NCBI RefSeq assembly: GCF_002995795.1 | Contig: NZ_PVXN01000004.1 | Coordinates: 1-64,000 of the forward strand | Direction of reading: 5' to 3' | DNA from: Clostridium thermopalmarium DSM 5974 | Lineage (GTDB): Bacteria; Bacillota; Clostridia; Clostridiales; Clostridiaceae | DNA: 64,000 bases | Notes under the pieces: model-generated | What the model was told of the DNA's origin: nothing | Seen by the model: only the letters and a program-made list of their open reading frames with translations | Databases searched by the model: none | In this document: piece by piece, positions 34,931 through 44,097 of the stretch | How positions within the stretch are numbered: the first letter of the stretch is position 1 | Layout: each line of letters opens with the position of its first letter | Position numbers and translations under genes: made by a program

Positions 34931-36211
34931 CTACGTTCTTAGTTTAGGATCTAGCGCGTCTCTTAAACCGTCTCCAAGTATGTTGAATGCTAACATTGTT
35001 AAACTAAGTGCTAATGCTGGTACTAAGAGCTGCTGCGGATATTGAGTAAATACCTTAGCTCCGTCATTAACTAATGATCCCCATGATGCCATAGGTGCTG
35101 GTATACCTAATCCTATAAAGCTTAAAAATGCTTCTGAGAATATCATTTTTGGAATCATCATTGTCATATTAACTATAATAGGTCCCATTGTATTTGGAAT
35201 TAAGTGCTTAAATATAATTCTCTTAGGGTCTGCGCCTAAAACTTCAGCAGCTATAACATATTCTGAATTCTTTAATCTTAAAACTTCTCCACGTACAATC
35301 ATAGCTGTTTGCATCCATCCTGTAGCTGCAAGTACTATTATTATTGGTCCAAGTCCAGGTTTCATAACTGTAAGAAGTAAGATTATATATAGAAGGTCTG
35401 GCACAACCATTATTATCTCTACAAAACGCATCATCAGAATATCAACATTTCCTCCTAGATATCCTGCAACTCCTCCATAGATAATCCCAATAAATATAGT
35501 TATAAACACTGCTACAAACGCTATTAAGAAAGATGTTCTGCCGCCTTTCCAAAGGCGAGTAAATAAGTCTCTACCGAACTCATCTGTTCCAAGCCAGTAT
35601 TGCTTATTAAACCATTTATCTCCTTTAGTCTCAACAACTAAGTTATTTCCACTTTTTTTGAATTTAATTCCTCTAAAATCAGGATCTTGACTTAACAATT
35701 CTTCTGATTTAGCATTTAGCTTATCCACAACACTTTTCCATGTGTCATCTGCCTCTACTGTTATAGCTAATGAAAATTCCTTTTTATCTCCTTGATAAGA
35801 AGATTCTGCTTGATTTCCAATTTTAAATTCTAAATCTCCTGTGCCTTTAAATTGTACATTTCTAAATACAATCTTTGTCTTTCTTAGGTTAGGTTTATAA
35901 GTCTTATATTTAAAAACCTGATTTTTTACTGCAGTTATACTTCTTTGATTACTCATTATAGAAGTTTGATTTTGGTTAGCTAAATTTTGTTTACGATAAT
36001 CATGTCCTTGTACCTTAGCCGAAATAATAGGACCAATTAAAGACATTACGATTAAAACCACTAAAATCCAGAAGGAAATAATGGCAGGTTTATTTTTCTT
36101 AAGTCTTCTCATAGCGTCTTCTAAATAAGACATACTTGGACGCTTAATTGATTGGGCTTCTTGTAAATTTTTACCTACATGTTCAAACATTGATTTGTCT
36201 ATCTTTTCCAT
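34931..36211 (-). CDS. oppC: Oligopeptide ABC transporter permease OppC with large extracytoplasmic insert
   Basis: An inner-membrane permease with about six helices. The first helix is at about 39-62. The conserved WLGTDEFGRDLFTRLWKGGRTSF begins near residue 201, and the EAA loop (EVLGADPKRIIFKHLIPN) lies near 326. At 426 residues it is some 120 longer than the usual OppC: residues 75-200, between helix 1 and the TDEFGRD motif, form an additional beta-rich soluble segment outside the membrane. It lies 5 bp after oppB. Confidence 0.95.
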   Translation of the reverse strand: MEKIDKSMFEHVGKNLQEAQSIKRPSMSYLEDAMRRLKKNKPAIISFWILVVLIVMSLIGPIISAKVQGHDYRKQNLANQNQTSIMSNQRSITAVKNQVFKYKTYKPNLRKTKIVFRNVQFKGTGDLEFKIGNQAESSYQGDKKEFSLAITVEADDTWKSVVDKLNAKSEELLSQDPDFRGIKFKKSGNNLVVETKGDKWFNKQYWLGTDEFGRDLFTRLWKGGRTSFLIAFVAVFITIFIGIIYGGVAGYLGGNVDILMMRFVEIIMVVPDLLYIILLLTVMKPGLGPIIIVLAATGWMQTAMIVRGEVLRLKNSEYVIAAEVLGADPKRIIFKHLIPNTMGPIIVNMTMMIPKMIFSEAFLSFIGLGIPAPMASWGSLVNDGAKVFTQYPQQLLVPALALSLTMLAFNILGDGLRDALDPKLRT

Positions 36212-36216
36212 ACTGC

Positions 36217-37146
36217 CTATTTTCCTCCTTTTCCTGAAATTCTAAGTCTTGGATCTATAAATCCATACGCTATATCTACTACCAATACTGATAAAATAAT
36301 CAATACGGCATAAAAAATGGTAATACCCATTATCATTGAATAATCCTGCTCTAATATGGAACTAACAAAAGACCCTCCAAGTCCTGCTACTGCAAAAACC
36401 TGTTCTATTACTATAGAACCAGTAATTATACCTGCAAATAGTGGTCCAAGCACCGTTACAACTGGCATTATGGCATTTCTAATTACATGTTTCCATACTA
36501 TTTGAGTTTTATTAAGTCCTTTTGCTTTTGCTGTTTGAATATAATCTTGTCCTAAAACTTCTAATGTTGTGGTACGCATAAGTCTTGATATAAAAGCTAG
36601 AGTTCCAAGGCCTAAAGTAAGAGATGGCAATAAAAGGGATATCTGGCTATTATCTACTGTTACTGGAAGCCATCCTAAATTAACTCCAAAGGTATATGCA
36701 AGAAATGGCCCCATAACTATGCTGGGTACCGATACTCCTATAATAGCTATGAATATTACAAAATAGTCTAATATTTTTTCATGATTTAAAGCTGCAATTA
36801 TGCCAAATATTAAACCGAACACAACTGCAAATACCATAGCTCTCCAACCTATTGCAAAAGACTTTGGAAAACCTTCTGCTATAATCTGGTTTACAGACCT
36901 TCCAGGATATTTTATTGATGTTCCTAAGTCACCTTTTAATAAATTTCTCATGTATATACCATATTGTTCAATTACAGGTTTGTCCAATCCATATTTATGC
37001 GTTAAAGCTTCTTTTACTGCCGGTGACATTTTAGGATTATGGAATGGATCACCTGGAAGTGCTTTCATAAGCCCAAAAGTTAGAGTTGCTATTACCCAAA
37101 GGGTTATGATAGCATAACATATACGTTTAAAAATGTATTTTAACAC
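36217..37146 (-). CDS. oppB: Oligopeptide ABC transporter permease OppB
   Basis: A permease of 309 residues with six predicted helices. It has the N-terminal MLKYIFKRICYAIITLWVIATLTF, the MKALPGDPF region and the EAA loop (DYIQTAKAKGLNKTQIVWKHVIRNA). First gene of the permease-ATPase unit, about 170 bp after oppA. Confidence 0.97.
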   Translation of the reverse strand: MLKYIFKRICYAIITLWVIATLTFGLMKALPGDPFHNPKMSPAVKEALTHKYGLDKPVIEQYGIYMRNLLKGDLGTSIKYPGRSVNQIIAEGFPKSFAIGWRAMVFAVVFGLIFGIIAALNHEKILDYFVIFIAIIGVSVPSIVMGPFLAYTFGVNLGWLPVTVDNSQISLLLPSLTLGLGTLAFISRLMRTTTLEVLGQDYIQTAKAKGLNKTQIVWKHVIRNAIMPVVTVLGPLFAGIITGSIVIEQVFAVAGLGGSFVSSILEQDYSMIMGITIFYAVLIILSVLVVDIAYGFIDPRLRISGKGGK

Positions 37147-37247
37147 ACTACCTTCCTCCTATTTTCTTTTGCCATTATTTCTACTAAATAAAATATGTTA
37201 TATTTAAATTATAAAATTCAGTAGCTTTCTTAATATATATTTTCATA

Positions 37248-37285
37248 AGTAAAAAGGTATACGCGAAAACATATACCTTTTCACT
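37248..37285 (-). terminator. Partial terminator between oppA and oppB
   Basis: The stem AAAAGGTATA/TATACCTTTT (with outer AGT/ACT) lies just after oppA. Such hairpins typically let the binding protein gene be made in excess over the permease genes. Confidence 0.65.
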
Positions 37286-37319
37286 TACTTTTATATTTTT
37301 ACATTTTTATATTTCCAAA

Positions 37320-39203
37320 CTACTTCTGTGCTTGTGCTTCCTTAGCATCCATGTCTATATCTGCCCAATAGAAATCAGTTGTTGGACCTGCTCCTCTATT
37401 AACTACGCCTGTTAAGTAGTCTTTAAATACCCAGTGACTAATTCTGAAATATTGTGGAGCAACAGCAGCCTTATCTATAAGTATTTTTTCTGCTTCGTAG
37501 AACATCTTCATACGTTTTGCTGGATCCTTTTCTACTCTAGCATCATTTATTAATTTATCATACTGTGCATTGCTGAATTTTCCATAGTTATTTCCATTAC
37601 CAGTTTGGAATAAATCTAAGAATGTCATTGGATCCATATAGTCTGGTCCCCATCCATTAGCAGCTATAGCAAATTCTCCTGCTTTTAATCTTCTTAATTT
37701 TTCACCCCAAGGTACTGGTACAAGATTTACTGTAACACCGATTTCTTTCCAATCTTGTTGGAACTTAACTGCTATTTTTTGAGCTATATCAGTATCCTCA
37801 ATAACCATATCAATAGCTGGTAATTGTTTAAGTCCTAATTCTTGAAGTCCTTTTGCTAACAATTGCTTTGCTGTTTCTTTATCATTATCTTTTATTAATT
37901 CCATTCCATTTTCTTCTCTAAAGGATTTATTTAATCCTGGGAAGCTTTCAGGAATTAAAGCTAATGCTGGTCTATCTCCTAAATTGATTTTTTCTACAAA
38001 ACTAGTTCTATCCATGGCAAGCATTAAAGCTTTTCTTATATTTTCATTCATTGTGTATTTATTGTTAAATTGATTGAATTCCATATAGAATACACTATAG
38101 TCTGGCATATCAACCATATCTTGAAGATGATACTGCTCACGAGTTGCAAGGTCTTGGAACTCTGGAAGGTCTTTTGCCTGTATCGCTGATCCATCAAGTT
38201 TTCCAGTTTTTAATAGATTGGTTCTTGTTTCAACCTTATCAACTATCTTTATATTCATTTCATCTATTTTTATATTATCCTTATTCCAGTAGTTATCATT
38301 TTTAACTAATTTAAAGCTGTCTTTATGATTCCATTCTTTTACTACCCATGGACCATTTGAGTATAATCCAGCAGCTTCTAGCCCGTAACTGTTATCAGCT
38401 TTGTGCTTTTCATAGAAGTCTTTATTCATTGGATAGTATACTGGGAAGGCTGTTAACCCAACAAAATATGGAGTAGGACCTGATAATTCTATTTTTATGC
38501 TGTCTCCTTCAGCTTTTGCTCCAACCTTTGCCCATAAGTCATCTTTTATTTTTTGATATTCAGACTTTTCTGCATCTGTCATAGATTCTATACGTTTTGC
38601 TATTTGGCTGTTAATTTCTTTCTTCTTAGCATCATCTTTTTCATTTTCAGCTTTATCTAATAACGCCTTAAATGAAGGGTCTTTTTCAGCTAGGAAACTT
38701 TTTTGAGTTACAGCAGCATATGCATCTGCGCCCTTTATATATTGACTAATCATAAAGCTATATACTGTTTGCTCATCCATTGCTAATCTCCAAGCAAAGA
38801 AGAAGTCATCAGCAGTTACTGGTTTTCCATCGCTCCACTTAGCATCTTTTCTTAATTTGAAAGTATAGGTATTAGTTGCTTCATCATAGGTATATGATTC
38901 TGCCACACCTGGCTCATATTTACCTTCTTCTTTTCCAAAACGCATTAATCCTTCAATGAACATGTTAGCAATAATCATATCAGGCTGTCCTGAAATTTGT
39001 TGTGCGTCTAGCGTTTCTGGCTCAGCACTTGAATAATAATCAAGAACTTTTTTCTTTCCACTTGATGCAGAGCCACCTGCTTCAGTGTTTTGCTTTGCTC
39101 CACCAGCTGTATCGCTTCCACTATTTTGGCCGCATCCAGTTAATGCTGCACCCAATAACATTGCCCCGGCAAGAATCAAAGCTGTCAATCTTTTTTTCTT
39201 CAT
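37320..39203 (-). CDS. oppA: Oligopeptide-binding lipoprotein OppA
   Basis: The extracellular peptide receptor of the Opp transporter (SBP_bac_5 family). The first 24 residues are a lipoprotein signal with lipobox LTGC. The core has the family pattern YSSAEPETLDAQ, GKPVTADDFFFAWRLAMD and YGKFSNAQYDKLINDAR. At 627 residues it exceeds the usual length of about 540: residues about 160-225 are a Lys/Glu-rich helical insert. RBS AAGGGGGAG precedes the ATG. Likely expressed from the promoter at 39382-39410 with a leader of about 170 nt. Confidence 0.97.
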   Translation of the reverse strand: MKKKRLTALILAGAMLLGAALTGCGQNSGSDTAGGAKQNTEAGGSASSGKKKVLDYYSSAEPETLDAQQISGQPDMIIANMFIEGLMRFGKEEGKYEPGVAESYTYDEATNTYTFKLRKDAKWSDGKPVTADDFFFAWRLAMDEQTVYSFMISQYIKGADAYAAVTQKSFLAEKDPSFKALLDKAENEKDDAKKKEINSQIAKRIESMTDAEKSEYQKIKDDLWAKVGAKAEGDSIKIELSGPTPYFVGLTAFPVYYPMNKDFYEKHKADNSYGLEAAGLYSNGPWVVKEWNHKDSFKLVKNDNYWNKDNIKIDEMNIKIVDKVETRTNLLKTGKLDGSAIQAKDLPEFQDLATREQYHLQDMVDMPDYSVFYMEFNQFNNKYTMNENIRKALMLAMDRTSFVEKINLGDRPALALIPESFPGLNKSFREENGMELIKDNDKETAKQLLAKGLQELGLKQLPAIDMVIEDTDIAQKIAVKFQQDWKEIGVTVNLVPVPWGEKLRRLKAGEFAIAANGWGPDYMDPMTFLDLFQTGNGNNYGKFSNAQYDKLINDARVEKDPAKRMKMFYEAEKILIDKAAVAPQYFRISHWVFKDYLTGVVNRGAGPTTDFYWADIDMDAKEAQAQK

Positions 39204-39596
39204 TAATACTCCCCCTTATATTAACTTAATAATAATATCCAATAAGATTTTCCACCTAATAACTATATGTAAATATATAACAGGTCGAAAACTAATTGCA
39301 ATATCTAATTAAAATAAATTCATATATCATTATTTTTTGTTAATTATTAATAATATATAATTTATCATTTATTTTTTTAAAATAATATCATGTTTTTAAT
39401 CATTAGTCAATATTTTTAATATTTAGTTAAATGTTTAACTTATATGTAACGAGAATTTCGGTATTTTAATATAATTTTTTAATTAAAATATATTGTAATA
39501 TGAAATTAAGGTACACTAAAGTTTCTAAATTATTAAATTATTGAATATTTTTATTAATTATATTCATTAACTCCATAAATATATGATAGTTTTTTG
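39204..39596. other. 393-bp A/T-rich intergenic region upstream of oppA
   Basis: It holds the oppA promoter and a long untranslated leader, which contains no riboswitch I can recognise. The left part, next to the aminotransferase stop codon at 39597, has A/T-rich direct motifs (ATTATTAAATTATT) but no clear terminator. No small gene is visible. Confidence 0.5.
39382..39410 (-). promoter_or_regulatory. Sigma-A promoter of oppA
   Basis: TTGACT (39410-39405), a 17-bp spacer and TATTAT (39387-39382) on the minus strand, about 175 bp before oppA. Confidence 0.7.
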
Positions 39597-40748
39597 TTAT
39601 ATTTTTTTAATCCAAGTTTCTAATCTACTTGTGGCTTTATATAGATCCTCTAAACTATAACAGTAGGACAACCTAACATATCCTTCTCCTCCTATTCCAA
39701 AGGCAGAACCAGGTACTATAGCTACCTTAGCTTCATTTAGTGCTCTTTCACAAAATTCATCACTGCTCATATTAAAGTTCTTTATACTTGGGAACATATA
39801 AAATGCACCTTTAGGAAGATTAACACAAAATCCCATAGAAATTAATCTTTCATATAAATAATCTCTTCTTTTTATAAACTCATTTTTCATAACTTCAACT
39901 TCAGATAAACAAGTTCTAATTCCTTCATAGGCTCCCCATTGAACAACAGAAGGAGCACAAGATACAGCATATTGATGAACTTTTATTATACTACTTATTA
40001 AATCAGTATGAGCGCAAACATATCCTAATCTTAATCCCGTCATTGAGAACATCTTTGAAAATCCACTAACAAAAATAACCTTATTTTTTATATCTTCATA
40101 CTGAGCTACAGAATGATATTCATCTTCAAATACAAGAGAGCTATATATTTCATCAGTTATAACTAAAATATTTTTATTTTTTATTAAGCCATGAAGTTTA
40201 TCTTTATCATTTTTAGTTAAAACTGCACCTGTAGGATTGCAAGGATAGGATAATACCATTAGTTTAGGATTTTCTTTATCTATAACTAATTCTAAATTTT
40301 CATGATTTATAGAAAAATCATCATTTAACTCATAGTTTACAACTCTTCCACCTAAAAGTTTTACACAGCTTTCATATGCTGGATAAGCTGGAGTTGGTAT
40401 TAAAACTTTATCCCCTTTATTAATAAAAGCGGCAAAAACAGCTAACAGTCCTTCACTTCCTCCTACTGTTATGCAAATTTCATCTTTGTCATAATCAATA
40501 TGAAAATACTTTTTTAAATATTTGGATATCTCATTTCTTAACTCTTCTATACCGGCATTAGAGGTATACTCTGTTTTATTATCATTAATAGCTTCTATCA
40601 TAGCCTCTTTTATTCTTTGAGGTACTGGAAAGTCTGGTTGTCCTACAGTAAGAGAAATCGCATCGGGTATCTTAGCTACTTTATTAAAAAATTTTCTTAT
40701 ACCTGATATTTCTATGTTTTGAACATTTTCAGAAATAAAGTCTTTCAT
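39597..40748 (-). CDS. Class I aminotransferase, probable N-acetyl-LL-diaminopimelate aminotransferase (PatA-like)
   Basis: A PLP-dependent fold-type I aminotransferase. The ATG at 40748 follows GGAGAGGCTAAAT; the ORF extends upstream without a site. The 383 residues show VGQPDFPVP, SYPCNPTGAVL, ITDEIYSSLVF, the Schiff-base Lys in GFSKMFSMTGLRLGY and the C-terminal Arg in GGEGYVRLSYC. It is divergent from dapH, and in B. subtilis patA and dapH serve the same acetyl-DAP route, so this role is the best guess. Other substrates are possible. Confidence 0.85.
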   Translation of the reverse strand: MKDFISENVQNIEISGIRKFFNKVAKIPDAISLTVGQPDFPVPQRIKEAMIEAINDNKTEYTSNAGIEELRNEISKYLKKYFHIDYDKDEICITVGGSEGLLAVFAAFINKGDKVLIPTPAYPAYESCVKLLGGRVVNYELNDDFSINHENLELVIDKENPKLMVLSYPCNPTGAVLTKNDKDKLHGLIKNKNILVITDEIYSSLVFEDEYHSVAQYEDIKNKVIFVSGFSKMFSMTGLRLGYVCAHTDLISSIIKVHQYAVSCAPSVVQWGAYEGIRTCLSEVEVMKNEFIKRRDYLYERLISMGFCVNLPKGAFYMFPSIKNFNMSSDEFCERALNEAKVAIVPGSAFGIGGEGYVRLSYCYSLEDLYKATSRLETWIKKI

Positions 40749-40962
40749 ATTTAGCCTCTCCAATTCTACAATATTTTGTCTATATAATAATAATATAAAT
40801 TGTACTCCATTGACAAGCAAGTGTCTATACAAAACATAATACAGTATATAAAAAATTTTCCTTTTTTAAAATTATAATTTTCCTACATATTTTTACTTTA
40901 AATTACAATTAATATTTATTATAATATACATTATATTTTAAATACAAAGAGGAGGATATAGA

Positions 40963-41673
40963 ATGCATTACGATTTAACAGATCCATATGAAATTGCAAA
41001 ATACATAAAAGAAGCAAAAAAGTCTACTCCGCTTAAAGTGTATGTAGATGGTAACCTAGAAGAGTGCAATTCTACTGGCATTGAGTGTTATGGTAACAAT
41101 GGTTTTTATATTTTATTTGGCGAAAGCTCTGAAATATTAGATTTCTTAGAGAAAAATAAGAAAAATATAAAAAAGTACAAAATAGAGCAAGATAGAAGAA
41201 ATTCCGCTATTCCTATGTTAGATATAAAGAATATAGATGCTAGAATAGAACCAGGTGCAATAATTAGGGATATGGTATCTATTGGTAAAAACGCTGTGAT
41301 TATGATGGGGGCAGTCATAAATATAGGCTGCGAAATCGGTGAAGGTACTATGGTTGATATGAATGCAGTTTTAGGTGCTCGTGCAAAACTTGGAAAGAAT
41401 GTTCACTTAGGAGCTGGTGCAGTGGTTGCAGGAGTGCTAGAGCCACCAAGTAAATCTCCTTGCGAAATAGGTGACAATGTTTTAATAGGTGCAAACGCTG
41501 TAATATTAGAAGGAGTAAAAATTGGTGACAATTCTGTAGTTGCTGCTGGCTCAGTAGTAGTAGATGATGTACCTTGCAATGTAGTTGTAGCTGGAAGCCC
41601 TGCTAAAATAATAAAACATGTAGATGAAAAGACAAAAGATAAAACAAAACTAATGGATGACTTAAGAAAATAG
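40963..41673 (+). CDS. dapH: Tetrahydrodipicolinate N-acetyltransferase
   Basis: Acetylates tetrahydrodipicolinate using acetyl-CoA, committing to the acetylase branch of DAP synthesis. The 236 residues have an N-terminal DapH-specific domain ([21 protein letters not shown]) and a left-handed beta helix of hexapeptide repeats from about residue 88 ([20 protein letters not shown], then [13 protein letters not shown]). RBS GAGGAGG precedes the ATG. Divergent from the PatA-like gene; followed by a terminator. Confidence 0.97.
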   Translation: MHYDLTDPYEIAKYIKEAKKSTPLKVYVDGNLEECNSTGIECYGNNGFYILFGESSEILDFLEKNKKNIKKYKIEQDRRNSAIPMLDIKNIDARIEPGAIIRDMVSIGKNAVIMMGAVINIGCEIGEGTMVDMNAVLGARAKLGKNVHLGAGAVVAGVLEPPSKSPCEIGDNVLIGANAVILEGVKIGDNSVVAAGSVVVDDVPCNVVVAGSPAKIIKHVDEKTKDKTKLMDDLRK

Positions 41674-41703
41674 ACGCTTGGCAGTTTTACCAAGCGTCTT
41701 TTA
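41672..41703. terminator. Bidirectional terminator between dapH and the SSB-like gene
   Basis: A perfect 10-bp stem (AGACGCTTGG/CCAAGCGTCT) with an 8-nt loop, followed by TTTTA. The dapH stop codon overlaps its base. Confidence 0.85.
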
Positions 41704-42369
41704 CTATTCTGCTAAATCCTTTTGTTCCTCATCTTCAACCTTATTATTTCCACGTCCATCGGCATATTCTAGCTTAGAAATGGAAACCTCATAGGCAGTT
41801 TTAACTACTACTTCATCTCCTATCTTCTTTTGATATTGTCTGCTCTGTAATCTTCCCCATACTTTTATGTTATCTCCAACATTTAAAGTCTTACAAAATC
41901 TTGAATTTCTTCCCCAGGATATTGTAGGTATATAGTCAGATTTATTATAAGGTCTATTGACTGCCAATAATATATCCGATATTTCCCTTCCAAATGGGGT
42001 AGTCCTATAAACAGGCTCCTTGCATATATATCCATTTAGAAATATTTGGTTTGGGTTTTTACTCTTTTCAATACATGGTTGTATGTCTCTTGCAAATACA
42101 GTAAGTATTAATCTGTTAGCTCCATCTATAAATTTGTTATATGATCTAAGTTGCCCTTCTACTACTAGTTCTACCCCCTCCTTTATTTCTATTTCAGTAA
42201 GCAACCTTTCTGAAACAGTTACAGGCAAAATATCCTTTGTGTCACTAAGTCTATTTACAGCAAGCTTAAATGTATAAAATCCTTCCCCATACATTTCATG
42301 GCTGAATTCAAGCTCCGTTACGCAAGTGCCCTCCAAATAAATTTTGTTGTTTAACATTAGATTGTCCAT
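41704..42369 (-). CDS. SSB-like protein with two OB folds
   Basis: Two copies of the single-stranded DNA-binding OB fold are arranged in tandem in 221 residues. The first (about 6-95) has NKIYLEGTCVTELEFS and YTFKLAVNRLSD. The second (about 103-200) has NQIFLNGYICKEPVYRTTPFGREISDILLAVNR and WGRNSRFCKTLNVGDNIKVWGRLQ. The tail is charged (DEEQKDLAE) but lacks the DDxIPF tip that recruits partners in housekeeping SSB. So it is probably an accessory paralogue. RBS GAGAGGGG precedes the ATG. Confidence 0.85.
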   Translation of the reverse strand: MDNLMLNNKIYLEGTCVTELEFSHEMYGEGFYTFKLAVNRLSDTKDILPVTVSERLLTEIEIKEGVELVVEGQLRSYNKFIDGANRLILTVFARDIQPCIEKSKNPNQIFLNGYICKEPVYRTTPFGREISDILLAVNRPYNKSDYIPTISWGRNSRFCKTLNVGDNIKVWGRLQSRQYQKKIGDEVVVKTAYEVSISKLEYADGRGNNKVEDEEQKDLAE

Positions 42370-42593
42370 CTTAACCCCTCTCTCCCTTAGTTTTCTTTTT
42401 TACTTATCTTACTGAAATATAATTATTCAAATAATCCTAAAAATATAACATATATTTAGAAAATTATTTTGAATATTGCTCATTTTTGTCTTTTGAAATC
42501 CTTTAAAACTTTCTCATTAATTATTTCCATTATAATACAATTAAGAAGTATATTTCAATATAATTTTTTATTTTCCTATAGTTCGTATATTTT

Positions 42594-43364
42594 TTATTTT
42601 GATATTTGTTTTCCTGAGTAATCTATGTAGTAGTCTTTCTTATATATCAAATCTGACACTTTTACAAATTCATATCCTTTGGATTTTAAGCCCTTAATTA
42701 TCTTTGGCAGAGTTTCTGGAGTGTACTTGGCTCCATTATGAAATAATAAAATAGAACCTGGCCTTGTTTTCTTCATTACTCTATTATACTCTATATCAGC
42801 TCCATGCTCCTTCCAATCAATACTATCCACATCCCATTGAATGCAAAAGTGGTTGGTACTTTCCACTATCTTCACAGCCTCTTCATTATATGAACCGGAT
42901 GGAAATCTAAATATGCTGGTACCAACTCCTATGAGTTTCATAAGCTTTGCATCTGTTGTAGCTATCTCTTGTATTGCTCTATCTTTAGATATATATGTAA
43001 AATCCGGGTGATTATTGGAATGGTTTCCTATTTCATGTCCCCTTTTATAAATTTCCTTAACCATATCTGGATATTTATCCACCCAAATCCCAAGTATAAA
43101 AAAAGTTGCTTTAACATTATTTTCATCAAGTATATCAAGTATTTTTATTATATTGTCATCTCCCCAATTTGTATCAAATGTAAGAGCTATTTTTTTCTCT
43201 TTAGTATCTACACAATATATGGGCAGAGCTTTTTCATTCTCTGTAAAAACTGCAGAGGCTCTAAAAACTGTTATTGCTAAAAATAGTGTAAGAAAAATGC
43301 AAGCTACAGTTATTAAAAATATATTTTGTCTTTTAGATCTTTTAAAAAATATTATTATTTTCAT
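42594..43364 (-). CDS. Polysaccharide deacetylase, PdaB-like
   Basis: A NodB-fold deacetylase of family CE4. The ATG at 43364 follows AGGAGGAGATAT; sequence upstream has no site. Of 256 residues, 14-36 form a signal anchor. The NodB domain shows ALTFDTNWGD (motif 1; first catalytic Asp and metal Asp), HEIGNHSNNHPDF (motif 2), RFPSGSYNE (motif 3), SIDWKEHG (motif 4) and ILLFHNG (motif 5). Layout and length match B. subtilis PdaB, needed for spore cortex maintenance, so a sporulation role is likely but not proven. Confidence 0.88.
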   Translation of the reverse strand: MKIIIFFKRSKRQNIFLITVACIFLTLFLAITVFRASAVFTENEKALPIYCVDTKEKKIALTFDTNWGDDNIIKILDILDENNVKATFFILGIWVDKYPDMVKEIYKRGHEIGNHSNNHPDFTYISKDRAIQEIATTDAKLMKLIGVGTSIFRFPSGSYNEEAVKIVESTNHFCIQWDVDSIDWKEHGADIEYNRVMKKTRPGSILLFHNGAKYTPETLPKIIKGLKSKGYEFVKVSDLIYKKDYYIDYSGKQISK

Positions 43365-43487
43365 ATATCTCCTCCTGTTTTTTACAATTGTTCTACTGCA
43401 TTTATATATAAATAGGAGATGAAATATTACTTGAATTATTGCTTTATTCATAATGTCTTATTGTTTATAGTATAAATAAATATTTTA

Positions 43488-43514
43488 AGCACCGATTTAT
43501 TTCGGTGCTTTTTA
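43488..43514 (+). terminator. Hairpin with T-run ahead of the DUF4364 gene
   Basis: AAGCACCGA and TCGGTGCTT pair perfectly (43488-43496, 43502-43510) and are followed by TTTAT on the plus strand. No plus-strand gene lies upstream, so it may be a leader attenuator for the 43573 gene. A possible -10 (TATAAT at 43517) just after it could instead start transcription downstream. Confidence 0.5.
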
Positions 43515-43572
43515 TGATATAATAAAAAAGATATGTTTTAAGAAAACAGACTTTTAAAGGAGTGAGAGATTA

Positions 43573-44097
43573 GTGTTTAGCAGCACATCTGATTTAGCTG
43601 AAGATAAGCTTCTTTTACTTTATTTATTAGAAAAAATAAAACTTCCTATTTCTAATAATCAAATTACTCAAATTATATTAGAGAATAATTTTATCAATTA
43701 TTTTGCCCTACAGCAATATATAGCAGAACTCATAAATTCTAATTTTATAGACTGTATAGAACAGGATGATAAGCATAGAATAGTCATATCACCTAAAGGA
43801 TTAAAAGTTTTATCTTTATTTAGAAATAGAATCTCTAAAGATAAAATAAAAGCTGTAGATGAATATCTTATAAAACAGCTTGAAAGTATAAAAAAAGAAA
43901 TTACCATTTCAGCAGATTATACCATAGAAGGTGACAATTATATAGTTAATTTAAAAGCAATTGAAAATGACTCTATTTTAATCGATCTAAAACTAAACGT
44001 AGCCTCAAATAGCCAAGCAAAAGCATTATGTTCCAAATGGAAACAAAATTCTTCAGACATTTATGGTAAGCTTATTAAAGTGCTAATAGACAGTTAA
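43573..44097 (+). CDS. DUF4364 family protein
   Basis: A 174-residue protein of the clostridial DUF4364 family: an N-terminal winged-helix-like half (EDKLLLLYLLEKIKLPISNNQ to GLKVLSLFRNRIS, about 10-90) and a C-terminal alpha/beta half (YTIEGDNYIVNLKAIEN). The start is GTG after AAAGGAG. The winged-helix look suggests DNA binding, but no function is established. Its stop codon overlaps the end of the convergent propeller gene by 4 bp. Confidence 0.82.
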   Translation: MFSSTSDLAEDKLLLLYLLEKIKLPISNNQITQIILENNFINYFALQQYIAELINSNFIDCIEQDDKHRIVISPKGLKVLSLFRNRISKDKIKAVDEYLIKQLESIKKEITISADYTIEGDNYIVNLKAIENDSILIDLKLNVASNSQAKALCSKWKQNSSDIYGKLIKVLIDS

